The notes beneath the pieces are model-generated. The model had not been told where the DNA came from, ran no database searches, and was given only the letters and a program-made list of their open reading frames with translations. A DNA stretch of 64,000 nt. It comes from Mycteria americana (lineage: Eukaryota > Chordata > Aves > Ciconiiformes > Ciconiidae). The number at the start of each line of letters is the position of its first letter. The stretch's first letter is position 1. The stretch lies in the NCBI RefSeq assembly GCF_035582795.1, contig NC_134373.1:39402501-39466500 (forward strand). The letters run 5' to 3'. The translations under genes and the position numbers were made by a program. Shown in pieces: positions 12,601 to 25,059 of this stretch.

Positions 12601-12971
12601 CACTGTCAGCCTAAGGGAATTTCACGTTTTTTCCATTTTTATAAATAGATGTCAACCAACCGCTGCAATTGCGTAGAGCTATGGTGGGGGAGGACAGGCA
12701 GGTAACACGCGAGCTTCAGCCTGGAGAGGTGTGCTGCCAAGTGTGCCAGAGCCATTGAGCCCAGCAGGAACTGGCAAAAAGTTGAGAGACGTTCCTCACT
12801 GCTGAATTTAGGGTAACTCTGCTCAGTGCAGGGGTCATGGGATGCCCTGCCGAAGCCGAGTTCCCTTCGCTGGTGGTGCAGCTTCAGGGCGCCTGGCCTC
12901 CTCTCCACCCAGCAGAGAACCTCAGGACACAACTTGCTTTCTACGGTTCACCATCCCAGTATTTCAGTTTT
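6643..12971. other. Intergenic, KYNU to LTR
   Basis: No gene can be named in this AT-rich stretch. Exon-like pieces occur: an acceptor ctgtctttctag at 6915-6926 followed by a short open segment, and open segments with donor-like ends at about 10,335-10,403 and 10,488-10,609. They do not join in one frame and may be chance. A perfect 8-bp-arm hairpin lies at 12,365-12,382. A long pyrimidine run lies at about 10,441-10,470. No tRNA or recognisable transposon was seen. Confidence 0.5.
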
Positions 12972-12976
12972 CAGGT
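12972..12976. repeat. Target-site duplication, left copy (CAGGT)
   Basis: CAGGT directly precedes the LTR and is repeated exactly at 13,541-13,545 directly after it. Five-base duplications are typical of ERV-L-class integration. Confidence 0.85.
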
Positions 12977-13540
12977 TGTCCTGGTTTCAGCTGAGACAGA
13001 GTTAATTTTCTTTATAGTGGCTGGTATGGGGCTATGTTTTGGATTTGTGCTGGAAACAGTGTTGATAACCCAGGGATGTTTTAGTTGTTGCTGCACTGGT
13101 CAAGGGCTTTTCAGCTCCCCGTGCTCTGCCAGGTGCAGAAGAAGCTGGGAGGGGGCACGGCCAGGACAGTTGATCCAAACTGCCCAAAGGGCTATTCCCT
13201 ACCATACGGCGTCATGCTCAGTATATAAAGCTGGGGAAGGAGAAGGAAGGGGGGACGTTGGGAGTGAGGGTGTTTGTCTTCCCAAGCCACCATTATGCGT
13301 GCTGGAGCCCTGCTTTCCTGGAGATGGCTGAGCACCTGCCTGCCCATGGGAAGGAGTGAGTGAATTCCTTGTTTTGCTTTGCTTGCGTGTGTGGCTTTTG
13401 CTTTCCCCATTAAACTGTCTTTATCTCAGCCCACGAGTTTTCTCACTTTTGCTCTTCCGATTCTCTCCCCCATCCCACCGGGGGGGAGTGAGCGAGCGGC
13501 TGGGTGGGGCTGAGTTGCCGGCTGGGGCTAAACCACGACA
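12977..13540 (+). mobile_element. Solo LTR of an avian ERV-L-type endogenous retrovirus
   Basis: This 564-bp element begins TGTCCTGG and ends CCACGACA, with the TG...CA ends and short TGTC/GACA inverted repeat of a retroviral LTR. It is bounded by the exact 5-bp duplication CAGGT. Internal LTR landmarks are a TATA box (tatataaag, 13,222-13,230) and an ATTAAA poly(A) hexamer (13,409-13,414), giving a U3-R-U5 layout in + orientation. The 5' end (TGTCCTGGTTTCAGCTGAGA) matches a repeat type widespread in bird genomes, as I remember it. No gag, pol or env sequence adjoins it, so it is a solo LTR left by recombination between two LTRs. The 164-codon ORF crossing its left end at 12,837-13,331 is incidental. 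The exact family name needs a repeat library. Confidence 0.93.
13222..13230 (+). promoter_or_regulatory. TATA box of the solo LTR
   Basis: The sequence tatataaag follows a GC-containing U3 with a CRE-like element (tacggcgtcatgc). It is placed as expected for the U3 promoter of a retroviral LTR, with the R region and ATTAAA downstream. Whether it still initiates transcription is unknown. Confidence 0.6.
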
Positions 13541-13545
13541 CAGGT
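13541..13545. repeat. Target-site duplication, right copy (CAGGT)
   Basis: This is an exact copy of the five bases before the LTR. Its perfection suggests that the insertion is not extremely old, though five bases is a weak clock. Confidence 0.85.
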
Positions 13546-16500
13546 ATTTCAGTTTTACTGATTATGAAGTCGTGCTAAAGTGCATTTTGAGACCTCACAC
13601 TTGGTTTCTAGAATCTAATGGTTGATTATGCTTCCTGCTTTCCTAGATCATATCCTGTTTAATACACAGTTGTGCAAAATGGCTTATTAAGATAATGGCA
13701 TACAACATATATAGTGTCATACCAAAAAATAGTGGAACTTGACCCTTAAATTTATGTGAAAATCCCATTAGTTATCATTGTTTATGACTTCTAGTTTGAA
13801 CGTAGTTCAGTGGCAGATTAATTTAAGGAATTTATAAACCTCTTTATAGCATCTCAGTTTCATCTGTTGTTGAATGAACTTGAGTTAAATGAGGTAAACT
13901 CCTTCTGGACGAAAGCAGGAGTGCCAAGTACACTGAATTCTGGAAAGAAATTGCTCTCAACTTCTCAAATTTAACTAATAAATCCAAGACTATTGCTCTG
14001 TATCAGATATGGATGAAGGATAATGCTATGGGTCAATATTTGGAAGATCCTAAGTTCTGTGGAAGTATGGGCATAGCATATGACTGCTTCATTTTCATTA
14101 GTATTCTTATTTTATTCAAACTTTCTTTCTTTAACTGGATATTAAAACTGAAGTGATAAAATACCAGAAAAAGTATGAATCACCAAAATTACATGCTAAA
14201 GTCTGTTATCTTGACATTTTTCTGAATGAATATTGAAATGCTTAGCAAAAAAAAGATCTTGAAGTTCCTCCATCAGTAATCAGACCCAGACTTTACTCAA
14301 AAAAAAATCCCTTTTATATTTAGTTATGAAAAGCATGCTCTTAATTATGATGATGTTCATTAAAACAAATGCCTTGAAAGACTACTATTTTCAATTCAAA
14401 GGCTCCTCAAAAAACATCTGAAAAAACCCATAATCTACAGTAAATCTATCCTGGAAAAATCTTAGACAGAAAAACATACCAATTGAATGTATATGATATA
14501 TATGTACATCTATATGTGTGTAGATGTGTACTCTTCAGAGAATCAAGAGCTTTGGCTATGTCTTCTATTTTTTTTCACATTTATAGAAAGTGGAAGAAGT
14601 GGTTTAATTTGATGAAATCAAACATTCAATGAAAACAAAGGCATTAGCTCTGAAATAAGACATTAGTTTTGCAGGGCTATAGATCCTTTGAACTTGGATG
14701 ACATTGTCTCTGAGGACAAGATGTTTGATGAATTTTAGACTTTAAAGCCTTTAGTAGGAAAAATTAGCCCAGAATCTGTTCCTGTAGGATGGGAAAAAAT
14801 AATTCACTCTTCAAAAGATCAGGAAAAAAAATGATGTCATTTTCTATCTCCCTTAAGTACCTTTTCTTCAGATGCTTATATTGGAAGAGGCTCAACAGCC
14901 ATGAATTTAGGGGCTTATGCTCCTAGTGATCTGGGCATTTATGTCCTCTCTGCACGGAATATTGAGGAGAAAACAACCCCATCCTTACAATATAAGGATA
15001 AAGGGATCTATGGGTGAGATGGTCTTAAAAAACATCGCTGACTAATTTTAATCTATTAATTTAATATAATGAACATAATGATTTGTGTAAAATTACGTTA
15101 CCCCTGTTATATGCCAAATCTGTTAGGAACAGCTGCTTTGCATTCAGTATATCATAAAGACATACACTGAGGAGTTATAAAGTTTAAATTTTTTTCATTA
15201 AGGTCCTATTTTAGATTTGCAAGCTTGTACATGAGGGGAGAAGGGCTGGTGCCTCCATCGCACTGTCGCTGTTAAAGGTTATCAAAAAAACCTCTTGGAT
15301 CTGTGAAGAAATGAGTAATGAGTGCAAGTTGGTTTTGCAGACCCTGTTCCAAGGGAAGAATAAACCAAGATTAAAAAGTTTTGTGGAGAATATTTTTCCC
15401 AACAGGCCTTAACGTTCAATGCTTTTTTGCTCAGGAGAACTAGAAGGGTCACGATAACTGAAGCTTGAAATAAAGGTGAACTGATAACACAGGTTGGGGA
15501 GTGGACTAAAGGGACTATAATTAATCGAGTCTTTATAAGCACACAGAGGTTGCAGCAGAGATGCGGTTCTGCTGACTCTCCTGTCCACGTGCATGACCAA
15601 GGAGCGGGGGCTGCTACCTGCAGTGCCACACCTCATGTCTTAAACTCCCTCTCTTCCACTTTCCTAAATCCAAAATACTCCTAAAACCCGAAAAATATTC
15701 CCTAACCCTAAATACCACTTGCCTTTTGAACTACTAATGATACCCTTTGTCCTGTTGCAAAGCTTGTCTGGACTAATAGAAATAATGGATCTGGATGAAT
15801 GCCTTTCACAGCTCAGAAGGTATAATTCTGGCTGATAAGAAATTAGCATGGTAATATTCTTGCTAAACACCCCCCGCCCCCCATCATGCAAGAGTGGAGA
15901 TGTAAAACATGGCACTAGGCACCTGCTATCGTAGCGTAAAGGTGATTCTTCTAGGATAACCAACATAGGTAACTACAGCATCAGAATATGACAGTGCTGT
16001 GTACCTGCTTTAGGAGAGTCCTTATTAAGTTTGGCAGATATAGAATAAAAAGGGGCTCACAAAAGCAAGATTACAAGCATGAACCAGAGGAAAGGGGAGG
16101 ACATAGTGGTCTTGAGAAACAAGGGAAAAGGAAGTATATGACTTCAGAGACCACAGACTGTAGAGATTAGAAGGAACTGAAAAACTGGAACAATCTTAAA
16201 AGTTATAGAATGAGGGTTATCAGTTTTCTGGTTTTGTCTGCTTGAAGCAAGCTGAAATTAAATGCATTTGTGCGGACATGTTAGAGTGGTCTGAGTAAAG
16301 ACATCTTTATTTTCTGTAGGTGGCTGCCGTGAAGAAGTCTTCCAAGAAGTGCCAATAGCCAACATATCTAATACTCAGCCTGGTGCTATTAGTTGCGCTG
16401 GTGGTGCACTTTTTTTCTTTTTTTTTTTTCTCTTCCCTCAAATCTGGATACCCCTGTTCACCACTAACCAGTGAAATTTCCTGACATCTCCCAGATCATA

Positions 16501-19500
16501 TAAGAATGTACAATAGCAATTGCCTGTCAGAAGGAGGGAGCCGGGGAAAAGGGCAACGGAGTACAGCCATGCACAAAAACTAGAAGTATCCTTGTATTAC
16601 GTGGGCAAATAAAATCATAGGAAGCGTTTGGAACTGACATACTGAATTCTTTAATTCAACTAACTGCTTCAAGCCTTTGATAAACTGATTATTTTTTTTG
16701 TTTCCCAGTCCATTTCAGGCAGCATAGTCCCCCCTGAGAGCTTCTGGACATGAGAGAGGACAATCATCTGTCTGCAGAGGAGTTTTACTTCCTGCATCTG
16801 ACTTTCTCCTGTTTTTATTGACTTCTTTCTTCTAGCACAACTGCCCGGGCAGTTCTGACTCACTCTGCGATGGCAGGGTGGGAGGAAGCAGAGCGAGAGC
16901 AGAGCCTACCACATGGATAAAAGCTGTATTAGGAAGAGACAAACAATTACTTCAGCAATTCTTATTTCCACTAGATTTGGTGGGGTCCACATTATTTTCG
17001 TGAATGCCTTGCGTTGCTGTATGCTTACGTTTATCTTTTTGTGAATGTGGAATTTGATACTGGAGAAAGGAGCCTCTTCTTCCTCAAAGGCTGAAGCAAA
17101 AGAAGAGAATATCCCAGAACATCTCAAATTTCTTCTGCATTCACTCTCAGCATGGGATTTTACAGGGCTTGATACTTTCCCCACTGTTATTCACCATATA
17201 GCTGAAGCTTTTTTAATAGAGGTAGGAACAACACTGGCTGGAGTATCAGTTTTATATCAGGGACAGCCACTTCATATTTCCTTTACTGTGAAAACATTGA
17301 CAGTTTTTGGAACATCTCCAGTCAACAAGTTATTGGCGTGGTGATTGTGGGTCACATCTGAAGCCAGTGGTGAACACCAGGGAGAAGAGAAGGGCTTTGA
17401 AGAGGATTTTGCTAGCACCACTTTGTAACTCGGATTTGATCACAGGTGCATAGATTAAGATATTGTCACCCAAAGTGCATGATTCATTTGTCTTTTTAAG
17501 GTCCGTTATCGTGTAATGCAAAACCACCTTTTTGGCAGTTTCGTATTGTAACACTTTTAGCGCTCGGAGGCCTAACACTCCAGAAAATGCATTTACACTG
17601 CATTTAAAGCTTGCATGTAACTAAATCCTGTCAAGGAAAGTCTTTACATAATGCATCAACATATGTTGGGTTTTTGTCTCTTTTTTAGTACAGTATAGCT
17701 ACACAATGGGTTGGAGTGGCTTTTCTAAGTTATTAAAAATAGCCCTAGGCAAAGCTGGCCTCTAAAATAGGTGTCAAGATCCCTAAAACACCTGGGAAAG
17801 AGAGAGAAAAGGACTAGTTTGGATTTATGTAGCCCTTTCTTACCTAGTAGTTTTCATTAACTTCAGCGTCCTAATTTTTTTTTAAACAGTGAAAAATTAC
17901 ATTAGGTAGGCTTGAAAAATAATGAGTCTAAAAATAAAGGAATATGTTATTTTCTTAGCTATGGATATTTCTAAATCCAAACCTCATTATAAGGCAAAAT
18001 GATCTTTGTTAGGAAGTAAATGTCCAGAGAATTCTGTCCTAAAATTCTCTGCTGCTTTGTAAAGTATATCTATTATCAAAACTTTAGCAGCTCAGCTATT
18101 AAGAGATGTTTTAATGCAAGATCATTTGTCTCCTAAAATTTGAACGTTGTGGGTTTTAGACCTCAAGTCACAGCGCATATGTTCCTTCCATATAGCCAAC
18201 ATTAAACTGCTGGAGAATCTCTAAAGATCTATTTTCTACCACCTGTGACAATTTTTTTAAAAATATCTTTTGCGTTTTTAAGACCGCAGTAAGTAAAATG
18301 GATTGTTTAGGGGAAAAATCAGCTCAGAGTAAAAGGTTTTGGAAGATGACACCAGAATGTTTATAATGCACGTTATGGTTGAGAGGGTTGTGTGAATTTA
18401 ACCATTACTGTATATTTACATTGACATTTACATACAAGCTCCTACATAATAAGCATTTATTGCCCAAGCAGGTAATATTAGAGGCCGCTGTTAACTTGGA
18501 CTGTAAACTATTGAAGCTGTTATACGGCCACGTGCATGGCCTTCTCAATACATAAGAATGTGCTCCTAGAAATGTTTTTACTGGGATTAAATATTCAAAG
18601 GCCTTATAGCAAAAAAGTAATGGCTACTGAATGGACAACAGCTCTCTGAGCAAACAATTGCTGTGAACAACAATATGAGTTACTGTCCATACAGACATGT
18701 TTCTTTGTTCTTTTTATTTTAAACATTTTAAAACCTACTACAAATATGAAAAATATAATTTCTCTGGTGAAGAATGTGGGAAATAATACATTATTTCTTC
18801 TTTATCACATAGTCTACTAGTTTCCTAGGGCTTTTCCCAGTGAAGTGCAAAGTTTTGGAACTTTATCTATTTTCATTAATAAAAAATTATTTTCTTCTGG
18901 AACCAGCCATTGCATGCACAGTAGTTCTTCCAGGCTTGTGCCTGCATGCTATCCAGGTTTGTATTGTCTATTACGGCTTGATTTACTCACTGAATTAGAT
19001 TTGCCACTGAGTGCCTGCTATACAAGCCAGTCTATGGGCTGCCTGTCAGTCATTCTCACAGAGAGTAAAGGCTGAACGAAGCAAGAAGAAAAAAAGTCGA
19101 GTTTTCTTTCCCCCTCAGGAGACTGCTGGTCCAGAACAAGTCTTGGAATCACTATTCAAGCACCTGATGAAACGTATGATACTTCTTGAATTTATTAGAA
19201 CTGAGTTGGTAACAGCTGCTGGGTATTCAGCATCCTCAGTCAATACTGATTTTTAAAACTGCTGGTTTAGCCTTAATGCTCCGTGCTTTCAGCTCTAAGA
19301 TGTGGAAATCTGGATGTTCACCAACTTGATGACATGTCTCATAAGCAATGACGCCATGAGTCACTGAAACAGGGACAAGAAATCTGAGCTTCAGAAGTGA
19401 TGCTCCATCTTTAACTTGCACAGCAAGCACACAAAGACCAACCTATTGAGCAGCAATCTGCTCCAGGTAATGTCTACGCAGTTTCTGTTTCCTGTTTAGT

Positions 19501-20879
19501 TTTACTTAGATTAAACGAGCTCTTAGATTTTGCTAAACTGTTTTTTTTTTTTTTTTTTTTTTTGCACATCTAAAGTATTTTCAGCCTTCCAGAGATCACA
19601 CAGGAAGCTTGTGCTGCCTAAGTTTCAGCAGTATGCAAAGCTGCCATTCCTTTATAGAATTTTGTCACATACTGTCAAATGGATGTGAAGGAAATCAGAG
19701 TATGCAACTTGACTTGAAATGTTAGGTGTACAGTGAAAGACATTTTCATGAAAAATGTCATGTCCCCGGTAATCTAGGTTTTGGACAAGGTAACATAGGC
19801 AAGCTCTGCTGCAATATTTTACAGGTTTGCTGATGGTTTCTTCACATTTTAGTGATGACGTTCTGTTGTCCACACTGTTCACAAATGTTTTGTAATTGTA
19901 AAAATGCTTTTGATGGTTTTATTTGAGGAAAATCTTAAGATCTGCATGGCTACAATAAATTTTTCAATTAAAATTTATTCCATATGACCAAATTAGTTGA
20001 AACATATACTGTTTTTAAAAGAGCTAGCAGTTAATTAGTGCTGCTGCAGGTTCTTTAAGCACTAGCAGTTGTTATTTTACAGAAAAGTACAGTATTGTTT
20101 CCTCACCTCCTCGCACCTGGGAGAAACAACTCATCACCATTCATATGCAATATCCACTTTTTTGTTCCAAAAGTCCATCTTTAAAATACATCCCTAAAAT
20201 GCAGTGCCTACAAAGACATGATATTTTAGTTTAGAATGGTGAAGACCAGCTGTCATGCTGTTCAACTCCCTCTCCTGTCTGAGTGTGTTACCTCTTGGCA
20301 TATGTAGTAAGCATTTGGGAACAAGGACGGTCTTCGTTCTGGCTTTGTATGGCCTTTAGCATAATTGGATCTTTGGCCATGAAATGGAGGTTGTAGGAGT
20401 TACTACAAAATCAATAATAATAATGTAAGGGTCACTCTGTAGCCTGATAGCTCTGCCAGTCCTTCAGTGGTGTTATGTTCCCCCTTTTTCTGGTATTCTT
20501 GAGTCCCTGAAGGTCTTGCTTCCCTTGTGCTCAGTAAGTGCACGATGTGCTAAAGCTTTTCTCTACAGAACTTTCTTGCATCTTTTTTTGCTGCAATAGG
20601 AAATGATCTGCCTGCAAATCAGTCTTTTCTTTGCAGCCTTGTAAAATTTGTCACTATCCCTTTCTAGGTCTTCTTAAGCTCCGCTCCAGCCTCAGCCCCA
20701 GCCCTTGTTTCCTAACTCTCTCTGCCCTTTCTCCATGGGATGTTCTGCAGGATCCTCCTTTAGGGCACCCAATGAATTTCTTGCTGGACATCTGCACAGA
20801 TGGAGCACATCCTCTTGAGGAACTCCACTGGCACCCCCTGTCAATAGGGTTCATTTTACTTCACTGTTGGGACAAATCC
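13546..20879. other. Intergenic, LTR to CpG-rich block
   Basis: No gene can be named here. Two exon-like segments stand out at 17,090-17,221 and 19,119-19,208; both are open, whole-codon in length and bounded by plausible splice signals. An AT-rich TATATG-type low-complexity patch lies near 14,488-14,524, a pyrimidine run at about 16,410-16,435 and a T23 run at 19,541-19,563. The rest is ordinary AT-rich DNA with chance ORFs. Confidence 0.5.
19541..19563. repeat. Homopolymer T23
   Basis: This is an uninterrupted run of 23 T. Read on the minus strand it is an A tract, but I see no retrocopy, LINE end or flanking duplication next to it, so it is scored as a simple repeat. Confidence 0.9.
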
Positions 20880-21590
20880 TTAAACTTCAGGATGGCCTTG
20901 ATTGTCTGAGGTCGTACGGCAGCTCTTTGTTTTATTGTGGGAGACAACCGAAAAAGATCCCCCTATTCTGCCAAAGCATCAACAGAGGGCTCTGCAGCCT
21001 GACCAGCACCGTGGTGGCCTCATACACACAACGCAACCACCCTGCCCTGCAAGGGAACCCCCGCTGCACCGGGGAGATGAGCCCTCGTTTTGTAAGTCGA
21101 GCTAGAGATACCGGAAAGATACTATCGTTCCTTGCTGAGAAAAAGGCCACGGGGGAAGACCCCGGTGAAGGCGTATGCAAGGAAGGGGCTTTTCTAGAGC
21201 CCCGAAGGTGCAGAGCTGCGTCTGAATCTGCTGGTTCTCTGGGTTCCCCCCGCCCGAGAGGGACCGTTACGGTGTGAGATGCTGCGGGAAGTGAAGCGGG
21301 GCAGCAGCTGTGTGTGCCTGTGCTTCTCCAGGGGTTGCTTCATGGAGAAGTGTCAAACCAGAAAATCAAAGAAACAGAAGTGTTTGTCTGGGCAACCTTC
21401 ACCAGGCAGCAGTACAAGTCGTCTTCTTTTTCAGTAGCAAACTCTCTGATTGGCTACAATTTGCTATTTTATAAACCTAAAGTAACAGTATGGTAAGTAA
21501 GTGTCACGTTTACTAAAGCTAGCAAAATAGCAAAAGCAGATTTGTTGCAAGCTATTTATTTCAGTACTCAAAGGGTTTCATTGAAGGTAA
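20880..21590 (+). promoter_or_regulatory. CpG-rich block with CCAAT/TATA-like sites: candidate ARHGAP15 promoter and exon 1
   Basis: From about 20,910 to 21,330 the sequence is GC-rich with roughly two dozen CpGs by hand count, unlike its CpG-poor surroundings. Just downstream are an ATTGG (inverted CCAAT box, 21,449-21,453) and a TATA-like TTTTATAAACC (21,467-21,477). Two strong splice donors follow on the + strand, ATG|GTAAGT (GT at 21,493) and AAG|GTAAGA (GT at 21,587). ARHGAP15 needs a non-coding 5' exon, because its first coding exon at 38,800 begins with an acceptor and only 15 nt of UTR. This block lies upstream on the right strand. That makes it a candidate, but no direct evidence ties it to ARHGAP15. 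An old GC-rich insertion is the alternative. Confidence 0.35.
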
Positions 21591-24500
21591 GAAAAGGGAA
21601 GTTGTCTTGGGGCTTAGAATCGTAATTCCTTTCAGCATTTCCTTTTAAACCTCATGTTTACGTTCTACAAAAACTAACCCTCCCTGTTTGTTGCAATTTT
21701 AACAGAGAAGCTTTATACTTCATACTTTAAAATTTTGCTTTTTATCCAATCCAGAAGAGTTTTGCACTAAACCTGGGTGTAAGTTGTTCACTGGTGAGGT
21801 GGTTAGCTTCTGCTGTTGCAGGAAGTGGTTTTATTTTACTTTTTTTTCCTGCTTTCTTTCTATCTTTATGAGCAGTGGGAGATTAACTCAAATGCTGTCT
21901 ATAGACATGTGACCTAGATGTTTTCCGTTTTTTGAAATAGTTAAAACTGTTGCTGGTTGATGGCAGTTTGAGATGAGACGACAACGTCTGTGAGGCTGTA
22001 GGTAAGGACCCTTAAATTCATCTTAATGCAGTTCAGGAAACGTGTTGCTAAAGATTTTTAAGATAATCATAACTGCATGTATTTTGTATGTGTTCAATAT
22101 GGATTATGCTAATTACACAATTATTTTATTTCTGTTGGTGTTTGTGAATTTGAAAGCAATGAGCAACAACGTAGTGGGTACAGATGTAAACCGGTGTTTT
22201 AAAGGCAAAATTAGTATTCGGAACCTAGCAAATCTGTTGCATCCTATGCAAGAGGCAACTATATCTCACCCTCTCTAGTATCCCAAACTGCTAATCACTT
22301 CTCTTATCCCTGCCTGTACTAATTAGTTGTCCCCAAAAGGTAGAAAAGGCTGGTGGCACTGGCTGGGAAATGAGATTAGGTCACATTTCCCAGCATTTGC
22401 CTTTGCCGGGTGCAGTTTAGCCCTGTTTGATTAACTGGCTTCCCCGCTGGTGACCACGAGGAAGGTGATTAGTAGCAGTGGCTACTGTAGGAGTTAGTGA
22501 GTGGTAAAGGTAGGTATCTAGTTGATACTCGGTATCACGAGAGACTGAAGAGATCAATAGAGGGATCTCTTGCCCTGCTCGGTATCACGGAGTTTGGTAC
22601 CGCTCTGTTACTCATCAGTGGTGCTAATAGGAATAGGACACGGGGAGGCATAAGGGACATCATTGTACAAAAAATATCTTTGGTTTGTCTGTGGGCACTC
22701 TCGATGCTGTTCCTCGTGGAGCTGTTCAATGGAGATGTCATGGCAGCACGTTTCCTGCATGAAGCTGTTTAGATCCAGACTAATTCCTCCACTGCTTCGG
22801 AGCTGGCCAGAAAAAGGTTGCGTGTCCTGAGTCCCCATTTTACTTGAAGCTTTCTATCCGAAAAGATTGCTTTGCATTGCCATCAGTGGGCAAACACTGC
22901 TTTCTGGCCTTCAGAGCCTTACGAGGAAATAGTAACTTAGGAAGATGTTCAAATAACACAATATAATGCTTTGATTATGGGCCACATAAAGGAGAGCCAG
23001 CATTAGCAAGATTCGTCCTACTGTAAAGATTTGTTTTCCTGCTAACGTGTAGTTTGCTGTAAACTTTGTGACTTGTACTCATGTTTGTAACTGATAGCCT
23101 TATCATAAGAAGCAACTTGTTTTTCTTTTGGAAATATGGGTCAGAGTTGAAAGATATCACACGTGGCTTGAAGCTCATTTTGAAATTGTGCATACTAATT
23201 GGAGACAGATTTTAGCGTAGTGTTGTAAGATTACATTTCAAATTTTCTGTACTTTTTGGAGAAAAAAAGCTGTCCCGGCTGCATACACAAATCAGCACAG
23301 ACAGGGAAATTGTATAAAAAGAACATGTTCTCTTCCTGGGCTGTGTTTGTAGTGGTTTTTATGTTACTGCTGCAATGTCTTAGAGTCATTTGAAATGCAT
23401 TTTCCACAGAGCTGTGAGATCTGGTAGAGTAGTTTGAATTCTCAAGAGTTATTTTTCTTTATTTTCTCCCTTCCCTGCAACTTACCTCTTTGTGTCCAAA
23501 GGAAATTCATTTAAAAGCAGCATCTCTTGTTCACTTTACCTCTCAATCCAATTACATCTGTAACATACATTTGTTCATTTTCTTTTCCAAAGAGAGTGAA
23601 CAGCTGAAGCACTCTCTGTATTTTAAAGCTCCTGCTGTACACTATTATTGAATTACAAAAAAACTTTGCCTTTTTGGCAGCATTTGTTGTAGAAACTTCC
23701 TTTTGCTTTGATACAAGAGATACCCTAGGTTGGAAGACATACTCCATCTTCTTCTGACCAAGCATGAGTGTGTGGCCCCCTCAGCAGTCCCTCTCACCGG
23801 GCTGGGATTGCCAGGCCAGCAAAGGAGAGGTCTGTGTCAGACCATGGTCTCGGGCATGTTCCTCCCCACCTGGAGTGAGGCAGGAACCAGAAACTAAAAT
23901 GGTGACAGAGACACATTTCGGTTCTTCTCCAGATGTTTGGGTGGTACAACACCACAACCTGCAGTGTGGTGATAGCTTAATTGAAACAGCTGTACACAGC
24001 TCTGGTTTGGATTTCTCTGTCTATTTCTGGTCCCAGAAGTTATTACTTCTTTGCAGTGATGAGCTTCAGGCCAGGCTCTAAAAAGTAGTATCCCACGCAA
24101 GTGGGGTGGCGTGCCCATCGTGATCTCTAGTGCTGTAGTGAGGATGGCTTTGGCTGTGCTGCTCAGAGTCTTGGTTCTCTGCTTAGCAGTCCCACAGACT
24201 TTTAGCAGTGGGAACTGCTGTATTATGGCCTATTTCTACTGAGTCACATGGGGCTTAGTGGGTTATAGGCAGTGTCTTCTGAATTTTTTGAGGCTCACAA
24301 TGTGTAATTCTGATACTTGCCTATTTCTCTTGACTTTTTTTTTTAGATGCTTCTGTGCTGTGTCAGGTCAATCAGTGTGAGTTGCTAACCATTTAATGAG
24401 TTGTTAAAGCCTGCATGCTGCTAAAACCTGTCTCTTGATGTTGGAGAAGTCTGTTAGTGCTTAGGTGGGTTCTTAATTAGAAACCTGAAACATGGTAGTT

Positions 24501-25059
24501 GTACAGAATGTATCCTAATCCTGTATATGTAGGTGTTGTCTGGGCTGATCTCTTTTAAAGACAAAACCAAGCATCACTTAAACTCCAGCTAGTCTCTATG
24601 TTTCACTTTTCTCCTAAGTAAGACTTCCACATGGATGTATCAAACCTATTTCTCAGTGCTACAAAGACTGGTACTGGTGGATACCATCTAAATGAAGGTG
24701 CTTTGATCATTTTCCTGGTTTCATTTGTTGATAACGTTAGCCCTGAAGAAAACAGATGGGATAACATTTTGGCCCAGCTTTTGACTGTGTATCTTCCATG
24801 ATAATTCAAGTGCCATTCAGAGCACAACAGCAGTTTTCTTTACCTGGTTACGCAACCTACACAAAACTGTCCCTTTTTCCATCCTGTGGTAGCTTCCAAC
24901 GGCTTTTGTCACCATCAAACTAATTGCTGTAATGTCCTCTTAGTCTCAGAGTAGGCTGAAGGCCCTGCTGCCTTCAGCTTGCTCACAACGGCACACTCGC
25001 CTGTTGGGTGTGCATTTGGGAACCTGTGAGCTTGGTCTAGGTCAGGAGGCATTGGTGTT

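Noticed and set aside
12837..13331. 164-codon plus-strand ORF
   Set aside because: It straddles the left edge of the solo LTR and its upstream flank, so it is an accidental frame.
14879..15016. Open segment after acceptor cttttcttcag (contains STAMNLGAYAPSDLGIYVLS)
   Set aside because: It is open for about 45 codons but has no donor and no partner exon. This is common by chance in such DNA.
16320..16474. Open segment after acceptor attttctgtag
   Set aside because: The frame runs through a long T tract giving a phenylalanine run and ends in a stop. It is unlikely to be coding.
20631..20909. 92-codon ORF after an acceptor-like tctttgcag
   Set aside because: The translation resembles no protein, has no donor in frame and overlaps a minus-strand ORF. 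Evidence is too weak for an exon.
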